Shown here in pieces: positions 26,244 through 35,492 of a stretch of 54,423 nucleotides of DNA. Position 1 is the stretch's first letter. Each line of letters starts with the position of its first letter. The stretch comes from Cytophagales bacterium (lineage in GTDB: Bacteria; Bacteroidota; Bacteroidia; Cytophagales; Cyclobacteriaceae): contig JADBYQ010000012.1 in assembly GCA_020402945.1 (NCBI GenBank), forward strand, positions 1 to 54,423, read 5' to 3'. The position numbers were made by a program, and so were the translations under genes. A model generated the notes under the pieces. That model did not search any database. It was not told where the DNA came from and saw only the letters and a list, made by a program, of their open reading frames with translations.

Positions 26244-27354
26244 TAGCATTCCGTTTTTAGACTTAAGGTATCAGCATTCGCAGATTGAAGCAGACCTAAG
26301 GGATTCCATTTTCAATGTGTTGAAGTCTAATTCTTTTGTGCTTGGTGGATGCCTTTCTGATTTTGAAAAGATGTATGCTTCTTATCACCAAGTTTCCTTT
26401 TGCGCGGGCGTGGGTAATGGATTGGATGCCGTTTATCTTTCTCTCAAAGCACTAGGGATCAAATCAGGGGATGAAGTCTTGGTTCCCTCCAATACCTATA
26501 TTGCTACATGGCTGGCGATTGAAAGAACGGGAGCTACCATTGTGCCTATCGAACCCAACGAAGAGACGTTTAACCTGGATGTTTCCAAAATCAGAGCCGC
26601 TATTTCCCCTTTCACAAAATGTGTGCTTCCTGTTCATCTTTTTGGGCAAGCCTGTGAGATGGATGCCATTCTGGAGGTCGCAAATAGCCATTCGCTTTTT
26701 GTGGTAGAAGACAATGCTCAATCGCACGGGGCAACGTATGGCTCAAAGGTGACTGGAAGTTTTGGGCATGTTAATGCAACTAGTTTTTATCCAACCAAAA
26801 ACTTAGGCGCATTGGGAGACGGGGGAGCCATCACAACCAATTTAAAAGAGCACTATGATCTAGTTTGTTCGTTGCGCAACTATGGTTCCACAAAAAAGTA
26901 TATCAATGATAGGTTGGGCGTGAACTCTCGTATGGATGAAATTCAGGCAGCTGTGTTGGCCGTGAAATTGAAATATTTGGATGCCTGGAATGCCCAGCGG
27001 AGATTTTTGGCCTCTACCTATTTCGAATTACTGAGTAATGTAGGCGACTTAATCTTGCCAGCCATTGCAAATGGAGCAAGCCATGTTTATCATGTTTTTA
27101 CTATCCGAACCAATTACCGAGAGGCTTTACAGGCTTACTTAAAAGACAAAGGAATTGAGACCAGTAACCATTACCCGGTGCCTCCTCACTTACAAAAAGC
27201 ATTTGCTCATCTCGGCTATAAAAAAGGAGATTTTCCGATTGCGGAGAAACTAGCCAGCACATCCCTCAGCCTTCCTATCTGGCCAGGGTTATCAAAAAAA
27301 GAACAGGAGCAAATCGGTCGGGCAATCATTGAATTTTTCCGGGGTCATTTATAA
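26236..27354 (+). CDS. DegT/DnrJ/EryC1 family sugar aminotransferase (FdtB/QdtB-like)
   Basis: A 372-aa PLP enzyme that converts a keto-sugar nucleotide to an amino sugar. The PLP lysine is Lys188 in SFYPTKNLGALGDGG; the cofactor-binding VVEDNAQSHGA and the substrate-loop HYPVPPHLQKAF are typical of dTDP-3-oxo-6-deoxyhexose aminotransferases. The ATG at 26236 is the family start and overlaps the upstream stop; an upstream in-frame ATG at 26188 is unlikely. The partner genes needed to make the dTDP-keto sugar are not in this window. Tail-to-tail overlap of ten bases with the next minus-strand gene. The exact sugar is inferred from family resemblance. Confidence 0.9.
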   Translation: MNSSIPFLDLRYQHSQIEADLRDSIFNVLKSNSFVLGGCLSDFEKMYASYHQVSFCAGVGNGLDAVYLSLKALGIKSGDEVLVPSNTYIATWLAIERTGATIVPIEPNEETFNLDVSKIRAAISPFTKCVLPVHLFGQACEMDAILEVANSHSLFVVEDNAQSHGATYGSKVTGSFGHVNATSFYPTKNLGALGDGGAITTNLKEHYDLVCSLRNYGSTKKYINDRLGVNSRMDEIQAAVLAVKLKYLDAWNAQRRFLASTYFELLSNVGDLILPAIANGASHVYHVFTIRTNYREALQAYLKDKGIETSNHYPVPPHLQKAFAHLGYKKGDFPIAEKLASTSLSLPIWPGLSKKEQEQIGRAIIEFFRGHL

Positions 27355-27986
27355 ACGACCATATAGAAGACAAGCCAGAGCAAGAAAACCAGGATGTAAG
27401 AGCAAGAAACAATCCACCAGGTAGCTCGACTTTGTTTGTGCGCTCGCAATGAAAACGAATTAACCCCCTTCACCAAAATCAAAACATACAATACCTCAAA
27501 AATACTTAACGCTCGAAGCGGGTAAGCAAATTTTTTATCCAGGGTAACGTAGTCTACGAAGTTCATCAACGAAAAAGGGTAGAACGCACGAATTTCGGGA
27601 AGGGTGGGGTCTGTCCTTACGAAGAGAAACCAACCGATTTTGAGCAACTCAGGAATAATGAACACAAACTCTGCAGTCAACGCCACGCTCCAGCACTGGC
27701 TAAATGTAATCCGATAGCCAAAAAGAAAACACCCTACCCAGAGCACAAACCCGATTATGGTGAACTTCCATAGATAAATAAAGGGGATGGAAATAAATTG
27801 AACGGCACTGATCATCTGCATGATAGCGCCTTCCGGGCGATCTTGGAGAAATTCAAAGGCCGCGGTTTCGTTTTCGATGAAGGCTTTTTTGACGTACAAC
27901 AATAGAAAAGAGATCAGACAAAGAACCACAACGGTCATTCGCTTATCGCTGTCAAAAATGGAAGAACGTTCTAGTTCGGTAGACAT
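27345..27986 (-). CDS. Multi-pass membrane protein, paralogue of the peptide-operon protein at 961
   Basis: A 213-aa integral membrane protein with about five or six hydrophobic segments, of no family I recognise. It shares with the 216-aa protein at 961-1611 the block E-F-V-F-I-I-P-E-L-L-K-I-G-W-F, then FYPFSLMN and YPLRALSIFEVLY, all in the same order and spacing. No peptide precursor or exporter is adjacent here; its neighbours are a sugar aminotransferase and a TPR protein. The ATG at 27986 is preferred over TTG 27998 because a TACTTTTG -7-like box (27996-28003, minus strand) covers the latter. The gene is certain; the function is unknown. Confidence 0.8.
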   Translation of the reverse strand: MSTELERSSIFDSDKRMTVVVLCLISFLLLYVKKAFIENETAAFEFLQDRPEGAIMQMISAVQFISIPFIYLWKFTIIGFVLWVGCFLFGYRITFSQCWSVALTAEFVFIIPELLKIGWFLFVRTDPTLPEIRAFYPFSLMNFVDYVTLDKKFAYPLRALSIFEVLYVLILVKGVNSFSLRAHKQSRATWWIVSCSYILVFLLWLVFYMVVYK

Positions 27987-27995
27987 AGTAAAAGA

Positions 27996-28003
27996 CAAAA
28001 GTA
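27996..28003 (-). promoter_or_regulatory. -7-like box of the minus-strand membrane protein gene
   Basis: On the minus strand the sequence TACTTTTG fits TAnnTTTG and lies 9 bases before ATG 27986. No matching -33 element is seen. It covers the alternative TTG start at 27998, arguing against that start. Confidence 0.35.
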
Positions 28004-28052
28004 GCGCTTTAGTTGATCCTGTATTTTAATAATCTCATTTTTGAAGCCACAA

Positions 28053-29255
28053 ATGAATTTTCAAGTCAAGAGTAGCGGTGTCTTTTTGGGAGTTTGCCTC
28101 TGGGGGATAGTTTTCGGTGCCCAGGCGCAAGTAAAAAAAGACACAACCATTATTTTAATCAATAGTACCGCGATACAGCTTGAGGCTGCTCAGGCATTGA
28201 ACGATCTCTACGATTTTAAGTTTGCCAAAGCAGAGCAACAGATGCGCTGGTTTAAACAAAAATACTCGTGGCATCCGCTTCCCTATTTTATGTTGGGGTT
28301 AAGTGAGTGGTGGAAGATAATGCCAAATACGAGAGACACGCGTTATGACGATCAGTTTTTGGCCTATATGGACAGCACGATCGCGGTAGCCGAAAATCTT
28401 TACAAGAAACATCCCGAGTATAAAATTGAGGCTGCTTTTTTCTTAGCGGCAGCTCATAGTTTTAAAGGGCGACTTTATGCAGATGAAGAGCGGAAGAATT
28501 GGCGCAAAGCGGCCGTTCAAGGGAAAATTGCACTCAACTATCTGGAAGTTTGCAGAACCAAAGACAATCTCAGTCCAGAATTGCTTTTTGGTGACGCACT
28601 GTACAACTATTTTTCGGTGTGGGTTCCAGAAAATTATCCCTCGCTCAAGCCACTGCTTTGGTTTTTTCGCAAAGGAGATAAAGCACTTGGATTAAAGCAG
28701 TTGAAGGAGGTGTCTTACAATGCATTTTATACGCGGACGGAAGCGATGGTTTGGCTAATGCGAATTCTAAATAGCTATGAAAACGATCAACCCCGTGCCT
28801 TTCAGGTGGCAGAGTATCTTTTTCAGACCTACCCCAACAATCCTTATTTTCATCGGTATTATGCGCGTATGTTGTATTCGCGCGGTCTTTATCCCCAATT
28901 AGAGGTAGAGTCAAAGCGCATTTTGACCCTAATTGATAGTGCCAAGTTTGGGTATGAAGGCACTAGCGGCAGATACGCCTCTTTTTTCTTGGGGCAGATG
29001 TACGATTTTCAAAGAAAAGATGATCTGGCAAAAAAGTACTACCTGCTTTCAATCAAGTACGCAGAAGAAATTGGTGCCATTGAGTCTGGCTATTCGCTAT
29101 ATTCGCTCATTGCTTTGGGGGAGATCAACCAGCGACAGGGCAACAAAGCAGAAGCCAAGAAATATTTTACATTGGTGAAGAAAAAGGCGGGGCGAAAGGA
29201 CGAGGCTTTTAAGGATGCTAAAAGGAGGCTAAAAGGATTGGAGAAGGGAGATTAA
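28053..29255 (+). CDS. Secreted/periplasmic tetratricopeptide-repeat protein, unknown function
   Basis: A 400-aa protein with a signal peptide (MNFQVKSSGVFLGVCLWGIVFGAQAQ, cleavage after AQA). The mature part is almost all helical, with degenerate TPR-like repeats; the clearest is near the C-terminus (SLIALGEINQRQGNKAEAKKYF). TPR proteins act as scaffolds. The ATG at 28053 is chosen over TTG 28041 because it gives the cleaner signal peptide. It is divergent from the membrane protein gene and 23 bases upstream of the polymerase-like gene, so it may belong to the polysaccharide operon. No specific role can be given. Confidence 0.8.
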   Translation: MNFQVKSSGVFLGVCLWGIVFGAQAQVKKDTTIILINSTAIQLEAAQALNDLYDFKFAKAEQQMRWFKQKYSWHPLPYFMLGLSEWWKIMPNTRDTRYDDQFLAYMDSTIAVAENLYKKHPEYKIEAAFFLAAAHSFKGRLYADEERKNWRKAAVQGKIALNYLEVCRTKDNLSPELLFGDALYNYFSVWVPENYPSLKPLLWFFRKGDKALGLKQLKEVSYNAFYTRTEAMVWLMRILNSYENDQPRAFQVAEYLFQTYPNNPYFHRYYARMLYSRGLYPQLEVESKRILTLIDSAKFGYEGTSGRYASFFLGQMYDFQRKDDLAKKYYLLSIKYAEEIGAIESGYSLYSLIALGEINQRQGNKAEAKKYFTLVKKKAGRKDEAFKDAKRRLKGLEKGD

Positions 29256-29278
29256 ACTCCATTTTAACGAAGACATTT

Positions 29279-30604
29279 GTGGAACTACGAGATCTTTTTG
29301 TAACGCCTGTATTACTCATCGTTGTTTTTGTCTTTGCTTACCTGATAAGGCCACGGGTTACAGACTCCATCAACCGAAAGTACTTTTTACCAGCTTTAGG
29401 GGTTAAAATAGTAGGCGCCATTTGTTTAGGGTTTATCTATCAGTTCTATTATAACGGTGGAGATACCTATAATTTCCATACACACGGCAGCAGACATATC
29501 TGGGAGGCGTTTATGGATTCACCGGAAAAGGGTTTTGGATTAATTTTTTCCGGTGGCGTTCATGGAAAATTCTATGAGTATTCGAGTAGGATTCCATTTT
29601 TTACAGACCCTTCTGCTTTTTTCATTATTAGGCTAGCGACCATTTTTGACCTTTTTACTTTTTCTACCTATACCGCAACAGCAATATGTTTTGCTGTAGT
29701 AAGCTTTGTTGGCATGTGGATGTTTTTTCTGACGTTTTATCGAAAGTATCCTCAAGTTCATTGGCAACTCGCGTTGGCCACATTTTTCATTCCCTCAGTT
29801 TTTTTTTGGGGATCAGGCCTTTTAAAGGATACACTGATGATGGGTTGCTTCGGGGTTCTTACTTTTGAAATTGACCGGCTTTTCCTTCAAAAAAAAGTAT
29901 CGATTGTCCACCTCTTGCTTTTAGTCCTTTCTGTTTGGTGTATTTTCTCTGTAAAGAAATTTATTTTGCAAGCCTTTATTCCTGCGGCTTTAATGTGGGT
30001 TTATCTTGGAAATTTAAACATGATTAGATCTGTAGTTCTAAGGGTCTTAATAGCACCAATATTAATTGGGCTTTCATTTTTTTCAACTTATTATTCTGTT
30101 GTGAAAATAGGAGAAGGAGACAGGCGGTACGCAATTGAAAATATTTCAAAAACAGCGCAAGTTACTGCTTACGACATTCGATTTCACACGGGAAAAGATG
30201 CTGGCTCTGGATACACTTTAGGCGAATTAGACGGATCATTTAATTCAATGATAAAATTGGCACCACAAGCAATTAATGTTTCATTGTTCAGGCCTTATTT
30301 GTGGGAAGTCAATAACCCGTTGATGCTTTTATCCGGTATGGAAAGTCTCGTTTTTTTAATTCTTACTTTGATTCTGGTTTTCAAATACAGGCTTTCAGCT
30401 CTAAAGTCTCTTCGCAATCCTGACATAAGTTTCTCATTTGTATTTTCATTGATTTTTGCGTTTGCGGTCGGTGTATCTTCTTTTAATTTCGGAACTCTAT
30501 CTAGGTATAAAATCCCGCTACTACCTTTTTATGCAGTAGCGTTGGTACTTACTTTTTACGAAAACAAACCTAAAAAAGTGGAAGCATTTGAAGCCACCGA
30601 GTAA
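29279..30604 (+). CDS. Multi-spanning membrane protein, candidate polysaccharide polymerase or GT-C transferase
   Basis: A 441-aa protein with about ten membrane segments. After the second helix comes an extracytoplasmic loop YYNGGDTYNFHTHGS with acidic residues, then a long loop at about 270-330. This layout suits Wzy-like polymerases or GT-C glycosyltransferases, but no defining motif is recognised. It begins with GTG at 29279, 23 bases after the TPR gene. Base composition is AT-richer than in the housekeeping genes. It overlaps the convergent glycosyltransferase gene by 49 bases at the 3' ends. A function in glycan assembly is inferred from the neighbourhood only. Confidence 0.72.
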   Translation: MELRDLFVTPVLLIVVFVFAYLIRPRVTDSINRKYFLPALGVKIVGAICLGFIYQFYYNGGDTYNFHTHGSRHIWEAFMDSPEKGFGLIFSGGVHGKFYEYSSRIPFFTDPSAFFIIRLATIFDLFTFSTYTATAICFAVVSFVGMWMFFLTFYRKYPQVHWQLALATFFIPSVFFWGSGLLKDTLMMGCFGVLTFEIDRLFLQKKVSIVHLLLLVLSVWCIFSVKKFILQAFIPAALMWVYLGNLNMIRSVVLRVLIAPILIGLSFFSTYYSVVKIGEGDRRYAIENISKTAQVTAYDIRFHTGKDAGSGYTLGELDGSFNSMIKLAPQAINVSLFRPYLWEVNNPLMLLSGMESLVFLILTLILVFKYRLSALKSLRNPDISFSFVFSLIFAFAVGVSSFNFGTLSRYKIPLLPFYAVALVLTFYENKPKKVEAFEATE

Positions 30605-31638
30605 TTTGAAATGATTTTTTTTCGCCCCGCAATTCCCATATTATTTCGAAGCTGCGCGTCACTTATTAATTTTTCTAAACATAGCAGCCAGTCTTCATCA
30701 GATTGACATAAGAACCCATTCTCGCCATTATCGATTATTTCAGTATTAACTCCCACAGGTGATGCAACTGCGGGTATACCTAACGACATATATTGTAGCG
30801 CTTTGAAACCGCATTTGCCTTTTGTCCAATCGTCTTCTGGCAGAGGCATTATCCCAATATCAATTTTCAACAAATCTTCAACTTCGCTTTCCTTATTCCA
30901 TTTAATAAAATCTAAGCGAGGTATGTTTAGTTGTGGCCTCCTATCTGCAATAACAAGAAATCGAACTTGTTCAAATCTCGTTTCGATAGACCTCAATATA
31001 GATTCAATTGTTTTCAAATATTTCAACGTGGAATGAGATCCTGTCCATCCTATTACGAGACTTGAGTTCGAAATGGGGGCAATTAACTCGTCCTTTGTCG
31101 AATTATGAGTTAAGGTAGTGTCAATAGTAGTTGGATTTACACTAACATTCGGGTTAAACTGCTTAGCATATTCTGCCAGATAGACATTCCCGCAGCTCAC
31201 CCCATAGCTCCATTTGCATATATGTGCCACCTTGCTTCTCCATCGAACTGATTTTTCTATCTTGGATTCGTTGGCTTTGTCAGTGAGCCAAATGGCATCA
31301 TCAAAATCATAGATTATTTTTTTTCTAAATACATGGGCAATGAGCCATTCAAAGAGAGGCGGCCCTAAAGGAGTTATTTCTCTATGAATAAATACAAATT
31401 CATAAGCTGGTACTTTGTACATGATATACAGGCGTTTGCCAAAACCCATAAAAATGGCTGATAGTTTGGCGAATATGTTTTGGGTTGTATAAAAGACTTG
31501 CCAATTGCGGCTGCTCAAAAACGATTGCACCTTAAAGCTGAAACCAGCGGAAGAAAGTATATCAAAGTATTGTTCAAAGCGAAAGCGCTGAGACGGTGAT
31601 TCTTTTAGAGGGTAGGGGACGAGAAAAAGAATTTTCAT
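30556..31638 (-). CDS. Glycosyltransferase, GT4-like
   Basis: A 360-aa GT-B fold enzyme. The N-terminal domain begins MKILFLVPYPLKESPSQRFR, and IIYDFDDAIW is a feature of a GT4 subfamily that keeps a DFDD motif. The C-terminal donor-binding domain has WTGSHSTLKYL and the pattern GKCGFKALQYMSLGIPAVASPVG. Donor and acceptor are unknown. The gene faces the opposite way to most of the cluster. It overlaps the upstream + strand gene tail-to-tail by 49 bases and diverges from the Wzm gene across only 43 bases. Confidence 0.87.
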   Translation of the reverse strand: MKILFLVPYPLKESPSQRFRFEQYFDILSSAGFSFKVQSFLSSRNWQVFYTTQNIFAKLSAIFMGFGKRLYIMYKVPAYEFVFIHREITPLGPPLFEWLIAHVFRKKIIYDFDDAIWLTDKANESKIEKSVRWRSKVAHICKWSYGVSCGNVYLAEYAKQFNPNVSVNPTTIDTTLTHNSTKDELIAPISNSSLVIGWTGSHSTLKYLKTIESILRSIETRFEQVRFLVIADRRPQLNIPRLDFIKWNKESEVEDLLKIDIGIMPLPEDDWTKGKCGFKALQYMSLGIPAVASPVGVNTEIIDNGENGFLCQSDEDWLLCLEKLISDAQLRNNMGIAGRKKIISNYSVASNASTFLGLFS

Positions 31639-31681
31639 AGTAACTTGCCCTAAAATTGCGTAATAACTTACAATTATCCCG

Positions 31682-32509
31682 ATGCACGAGCCGGCTGAGT
31701 ATACGATTGAACCCTCTGAAGGAAGGGTGCTTGATTGGGGAGAGTTGTGGCGGTATCGAGAGCTTTTCTACTTTTTCACCTGGCGAGACATCAAGATCAA
31801 ATACAAGCAAGCGACTCTTGGATTTTTGTGGGCCATTCTTCAGCCTTTATTTATGATGGTGATTTTTACCTTATTCTTTGGCAAGGCATTGAACATACCT
31901 TCGCAAAATCTGCCTTATCCGATTTACGTTTTTTCTGGTTTATTGATCTGGAATTTATTTTCAACAGGCCTCACCAATGCCTCCAACAGCATGGTGAATA
32001 ATGCTTCGATTATTAAAAAGATATATTTTCCGCGTCTCATCATTCCAGTCTCCTCCATACTGGTGGCGCTGTTTGATTTTCTCATGGCCTTTATTCTTTT
32101 TGTGCCGATTCTACTATTCTATCAGCAGTCGGTCTCATTGTCGGCACTTGTATTATGGCCTGTCGCACTGATAATCGCCATTGTAGCTACGCTGGGCTTA
32201 GGCTCTTGGCTGGCCGCGCTTAATGTGAAGTATCGTGATTTTCGCTATGTAATTCCCTTTCTTATTCAAGTGTTATTTTTTTTGTCACCGGTTATCTACC
32301 CGATCTCTTTGCTAAAGTACCCTATACTACAATACATCTTGGCGTGCTCCCCCATGTTGGCTGCCGTTGAATTGTTTCGTTATCCTTTGACTGGCATTTT
32401 TCCTGACGGTTATTTTTTAGGGATAAGCCTGCTTTCCGGAGTAGTACTTCTGGCTATTGGTGTACTGTATTTTAAAAGGGCCGAAGACTTTTTTGCTGAC
32501 TTTGCTTGA
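31682..32509 (+). CDS. wzm: Polysaccharide ABC transporter permease (Wzm-like)
   Basis: A 275-aa inner-membrane ABC-2 permease. The amphipathic N-terminus (LWRYRELFYFFTWRDIKIKYKQATLGFLWAILQP) and six membrane helices are characteristic of Wzm/TagG/KpsM exporters that carry lipid-linked O-antigen-type glycans. The conserved YRDFRYVIPFLIQ and LSPVIYP segments precede the last helices. The gene ends one base before the Wzt-type ATPase gene starts, so the two form an operon. The function is well supported by family and pairing. Confidence 0.93.
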   Translation: MHEPAEYTIEPSEGRVLDWGELWRYRELFYFFTWRDIKIKYKQATLGFLWAILQPLFMMVIFTLFFGKALNIPSQNLPYPIYVFSGLLIWNLFSTGLTNASNSMVNNASIIKKIYFPRLIIPVSSILVALFDFLMAFILFVPILLFYQQSVSLSALVLWPVALIIAIVATLGLGSWLAALNVKYRDFRYVIPFLIQVLFFLSPVIYPISLLKYPILQYILACSPMLAAVELFRYPLTGIFPDGYFLGISLLSGVVLLAIGVLYFKRAEDFFADFA

Positions 32510-32510
32510 C

Positions 32511-33719
32511 ATGAAGCCTATCCTTGAAATTCAAAACATTGGAAAGAAATACCGCATCCAGCATTTGGCTGGAGGCTACTTGAGTTTACGCGAACGAATG
32601 GCTAATGCGTTAAAGTTTGAACGCAATACTGCAGAAGATTTCTGGGCATTGAAGGCTGTTTCCTTTGAGGTACAGCCCGGAGAATCCATCGGCATTATTG
32701 GTCGAAACGGAGCTGGAAAATCAACTCTGTTAAAGATACTCTCTAAAATTACACCGCCCACTTCCGGTAAAATTGTGAGTCGTGGCCGCATTGCTAGTCT
32801 GCTGGAAGTAGGCACCGGCTTTCACCCGGAACTCACTGGTAGAGAAAATATTTTCTTTAACGGTTCCCTATTGGGCATGAAGCGTATTGAGATCTCGGCC
32901 AAGTTTGACGAGATCGTTGACTTTAGCGGAGTAGAGAAATTTTTAGACACACCCTTAAAGCATTATTCGAGCGGCATGCAGTTGCGTCTAGCTTTTGCGG
33001 TGGCAGCTTTTTTGGAACCTGAGATTTTGATCATTGATGAGGTATTGGCAGTCGGAGATGCTGAGTTTCAGAAGAAGTGTATGAACAAGATGGGCGAGGT
33101 TGTACGTGAAGGGCGTACTATTATCTTTGTTAGTCATAATCTTTCAGCAGTCAAGAATTTATGTGGAAAAGCGATTCTTATAGAAAATGGAACAATTCGA
33201 TCTGAAGGACAGGCTTCATCAGTGCTAGATGACTATGTAAGTTCGAACCTTGAGGCAACCGAAAACAGTATAGATCTTTCCCAAATAAAAAGAAACAACT
33301 TTGAAGGCGCATTGCGTTTCGGAGCTATCAAATTCGCAAAATCGGTTCTTCAGTTTGGAGAAAATATAGTATTTTCTTTAGTTCTTTTTGCAGAATTAAA
33401 CCTGCTATTGTCAGATATAAATATCGCCATTGCGATTAACGATAGTAATGGTGCGTGCCTTATACATGCTTCTAATGAATTTGTGAACATTCGACTTGGA
33501 TTCCATGGAGATCAAATGAGCTATATCGTTAACATTACCAATAACTTACGTCCCGGAAGGTATTCAATAACATTGTTTTTAAGAGCTAAGGGAATAATTC
33601 AGGATTGGCTTACCGATGTTGTCGCTTTTACTATTGAAGATGGCAACCCATATGGATATTCAAATACCAACATGATTCAAGGATTAACGCTTCCCGAGTT
33701 TTCAATAATTGCCACATGA
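32511..33719 (+). CDS. wzt: Polysaccharide ABC transporter ATP-binding protein with C-terminal extension (Wzt-like)
   Basis: A 402-aa ATPase that powers export by the adjacent permease. Walker A is GRNGAGKST near residue 65, the signature YSSGMQLRL near 155, Walker B ILIIDEVLAVGD near 170, and an H-loop VSHN follows. After residue 245 comes a roughly 150-aa beta-rich extension like the Wzt C-terminal domain that reads the end group of the O-polysaccharide. The ATG at 32511 gives the family start; the in-frame ATG at 32457 lies inside wzm. The stop overlaps the next start as ATGA. Confidence 0.93.
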   Translation: MKPILEIQNIGKKYRIQHLAGGYLSLRERMANALKFERNTAEDFWALKAVSFEVQPGESIGIIGRNGAGKSTLLKILSKITPPTSGKIVSRGRIASLLEVGTGFHPELTGRENIFFNGSLLGMKRIEISAKFDEIVDFSGVEKFLDTPLKHYSSGMQLRLAFAVAAFLEPEILIIDEVLAVGDAEFQKKCMNKMGEVVREGRTIIFVSHNLSAVKNLCGKAILIENGTIRSEGQASSVLDDYVSSNLEATENSIDLSQIKRNNFEGALRFGAIKFAKSVLQFGENIVFSLVLFAELNLLLSDINIAIAINDSNGACLIHASNEFVNIRLGFHGDQMSYIVNITNNLRPGRYSITLFLRAKGIIQDWLTDVVAFTIEDGNPYGYSNTNMIQGLTLPEFSIIAT

Positions 33720-34486
33720 ATTTGCTTCAAGATTTATTTATCAATTTTTGCACTGTGCTAAGAGTTAATCTGCTAGCGATTGCCTATAAAGGGATAGGTA
33801 TAGCTCCAAGATACCATGATTTGAATGAGGTTTTTTTTAAAAAAGTACTTCCGCGTTATCTTAAAAACACAAAGGAATTTGTCTTTTTTGATGTTGGGGC
33901 AAACATGGGTAAGGTGACAGAACAAATGCTCCAAAGTTTTCCTGGGGTACAAGTCCATTCTTTTGAGCCTAATCCGTATACGTTTAATCAATTAAAAAAA
34001 ACGACAAATGACAAAAGAGCTACTTTAAACAACGTTGGTCTTAGTCACTCTGAAGTTGATTCTAAAATCTACTATTATGAAAAGGATCAAACCACTGGTC
34101 ATGCAAGTATGTTTAAAGATGTTTTTGATTTGCATGGCTCAAGTTCTTTAGATGAGAGCTTTATCAGATTAACAACACTTGATCACTATTGTAATAGAAA
34201 AAAAATCAATCATATAGATTTTTTAAAAATCGATACAGAGGGAAATGATTTTTTTGTTCTAAAAGGGGCGTCTCATTTAATTAGTAGCAGAAAAATTGAT
34301 GTTATTCAATTTGAGTTTAACGAGATGAATATTGTGTCAAGGGTATTTTTAAAGGACTTCTACGATCTATTGAAAGACTTTGATCTATATAGAATTAAAG
34401 ACGATAAATTATTTTCTTTAGGTGAGTATTCGTCCTCCAATGAAATTTTCAAGCTGCAAAACTTATTGGCAATAAGAAAAAAATAG
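33716..34486 (+). CDS. FkbM-family methyltransferase
   Basis: A 256-aa SAM-dependent methyltransferase. Motif I is VFFDVGANMGKVTEQM, then VHSFEPNPYTFNQL, and FLKIDTEGNDFFVLKGA is the FkbM signature. Such enzymes O-methylate sugars in polysaccharide loci. The start ATG overlaps the wzt stop as ATGA, so translation is coupled. In Wzm/Wzt systems a terminal methyl group often caps the chain and sets its length, so this gene is a candidate capping enzyme; that is inference. AT-rich, as is the region around it. Confidence 0.88.
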   Translation: MNLLQDLFINFCTVLRVNLLAIAYKGIGIAPRYHDLNEVFFKKVLPRYLKNTKEFVFFDVGANMGKVTEQMLQSFPGVQVHSFEPNPYTFNQLKKTTNDKRATLNNVGLSHSEVDSKIYYYEKDQTTGHASMFKDVFDLHGSSSLDESFIRLTTLDHYCNRKKINHIDFLKIDTEGNDFFVLKGASHLISSRKIDVIQFEFNEMNIVSRVFLKDFYDLLKDFDLYRIKDDKLFSLGEYSSSNEIFKLQNLLAIRKK

Positions 34487-34493
34487 TTACTCT

Positions 34494-35492
34494 TTGAGCT
34501 CAACTAAAAAAATAACTATTATCACCCCTTCCTACAATCAAGGACAATATCTTGAGCAAACTATTGATTCTGTTCTTTCCCAAAACTATTCCAACCTTGA
34601 ATACATACTAATCGATGGTGCAAGCACTGACAACTCGTTAGCTATTATAAAAAAGCACGCAAAACATTTAGCGCATTGGGTAAGCGAACCTGACCGTGGG
34701 CAAAGCCATGCTATAAATAAGGGATTGGAACTTGCTACAGGTGATGTTATTAACTGGCTTAATTCAGATGACTATCTGGAGTCAGGTGCGTTGCAGATTT
34801 TGAACGAAAAATTTTCAGAACCCACTGTTAATGTGGTAATAGGAAGGAGTCATATCGTGCAAAATGGAAAAGTAATCCGGACATCCTTGGGTACAGATAT
34901 TTATGAGGACAACCTTCCAAAAACAATTGGTTGCGCCCGTATCGATCAGCCCGAAACTTATTTCAGAACAAAAGTATTTGATCGTTTAGGCCCGTTGAAT
35001 GAGATGTTGCATTTTGTGATGGACAAAGAATTCTGGTTGCGTTACTTAATTCATTTTGGATTGAATGGTGTCGATAGAATTCCTGATGTACTGGTTAATT
35101 TCAGGTTACATGCGAATTCAAAAACGCAAAGTTTGGCTTCAAAGTTTGAGTTGGAATCAAATACGCTCATGTATCAATTTGCCGCCATCAATGGGGTAAG
35201 AGATAAGGCTACTTTAATTACACAAATGTTTCCATGTGATTTGGAGAAGTTGAATTTTGCGTTTACGGAAAGAATTAAAGCAGAACCAGATTTAGTTTTG
35301 AAATCAATCGATAATTTCTTTCTGTATAAAGCTGACGAGGCATACTATCGACACCATCATTCAAAATGCCTTTCCATTCTGTCACACATAAATCGAGACT
35401 CTTTGAAAGAAGCCGATCAAAAGCGATTTAACAGACTTGCCTTGAAAAGTCGCTATCTTCCGGTTTGGCTAATAAAGCAACTGCGAACATGA
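34494..35492 (+). CDS. Glycosyltransferase family 2 protein
   Basis: A 332-aa GT-A enzyme. The N-terminus KITIITPSYNQGQYLEQTIDSVL, the metal-binding NSDD in WLNSDDYLESG and a C-terminal helical tail are typical. The start is TTG 34494, giving MSSTKKITIITPSYN; no ATG is available before the conserved strand. It lies seven bases after the FkbM gene. Its sugar is not deducible. Confidence 0.9.
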   Translation: MSSTKKITIITPSYNQGQYLEQTIDSVLSQNYSNLEYILIDGASTDNSLAIIKKHAKHLAHWVSEPDRGQSHAINKGLELATGDVINWLNSDDYLESGALQILNEKFSEPTVNVVIGRSHIVQNGKVIRTSLGTDIYEDNLPKTIGCARIDQPETYFRTKVFDRLGPLNEMLHFVMDKEFWLRYLIHFGLNGVDRIPDVLVNFRLHANSKTQSLASKFELESNTLMYQFAAINGVRDKATLITQMFPCDLEKLNFAFTERIKAEPDLVLKSIDNFFLYKADEAYYRHHHSKCLSILSHINRDSLKEADQKRFNRLALKSRYLPVWLIKQLRT

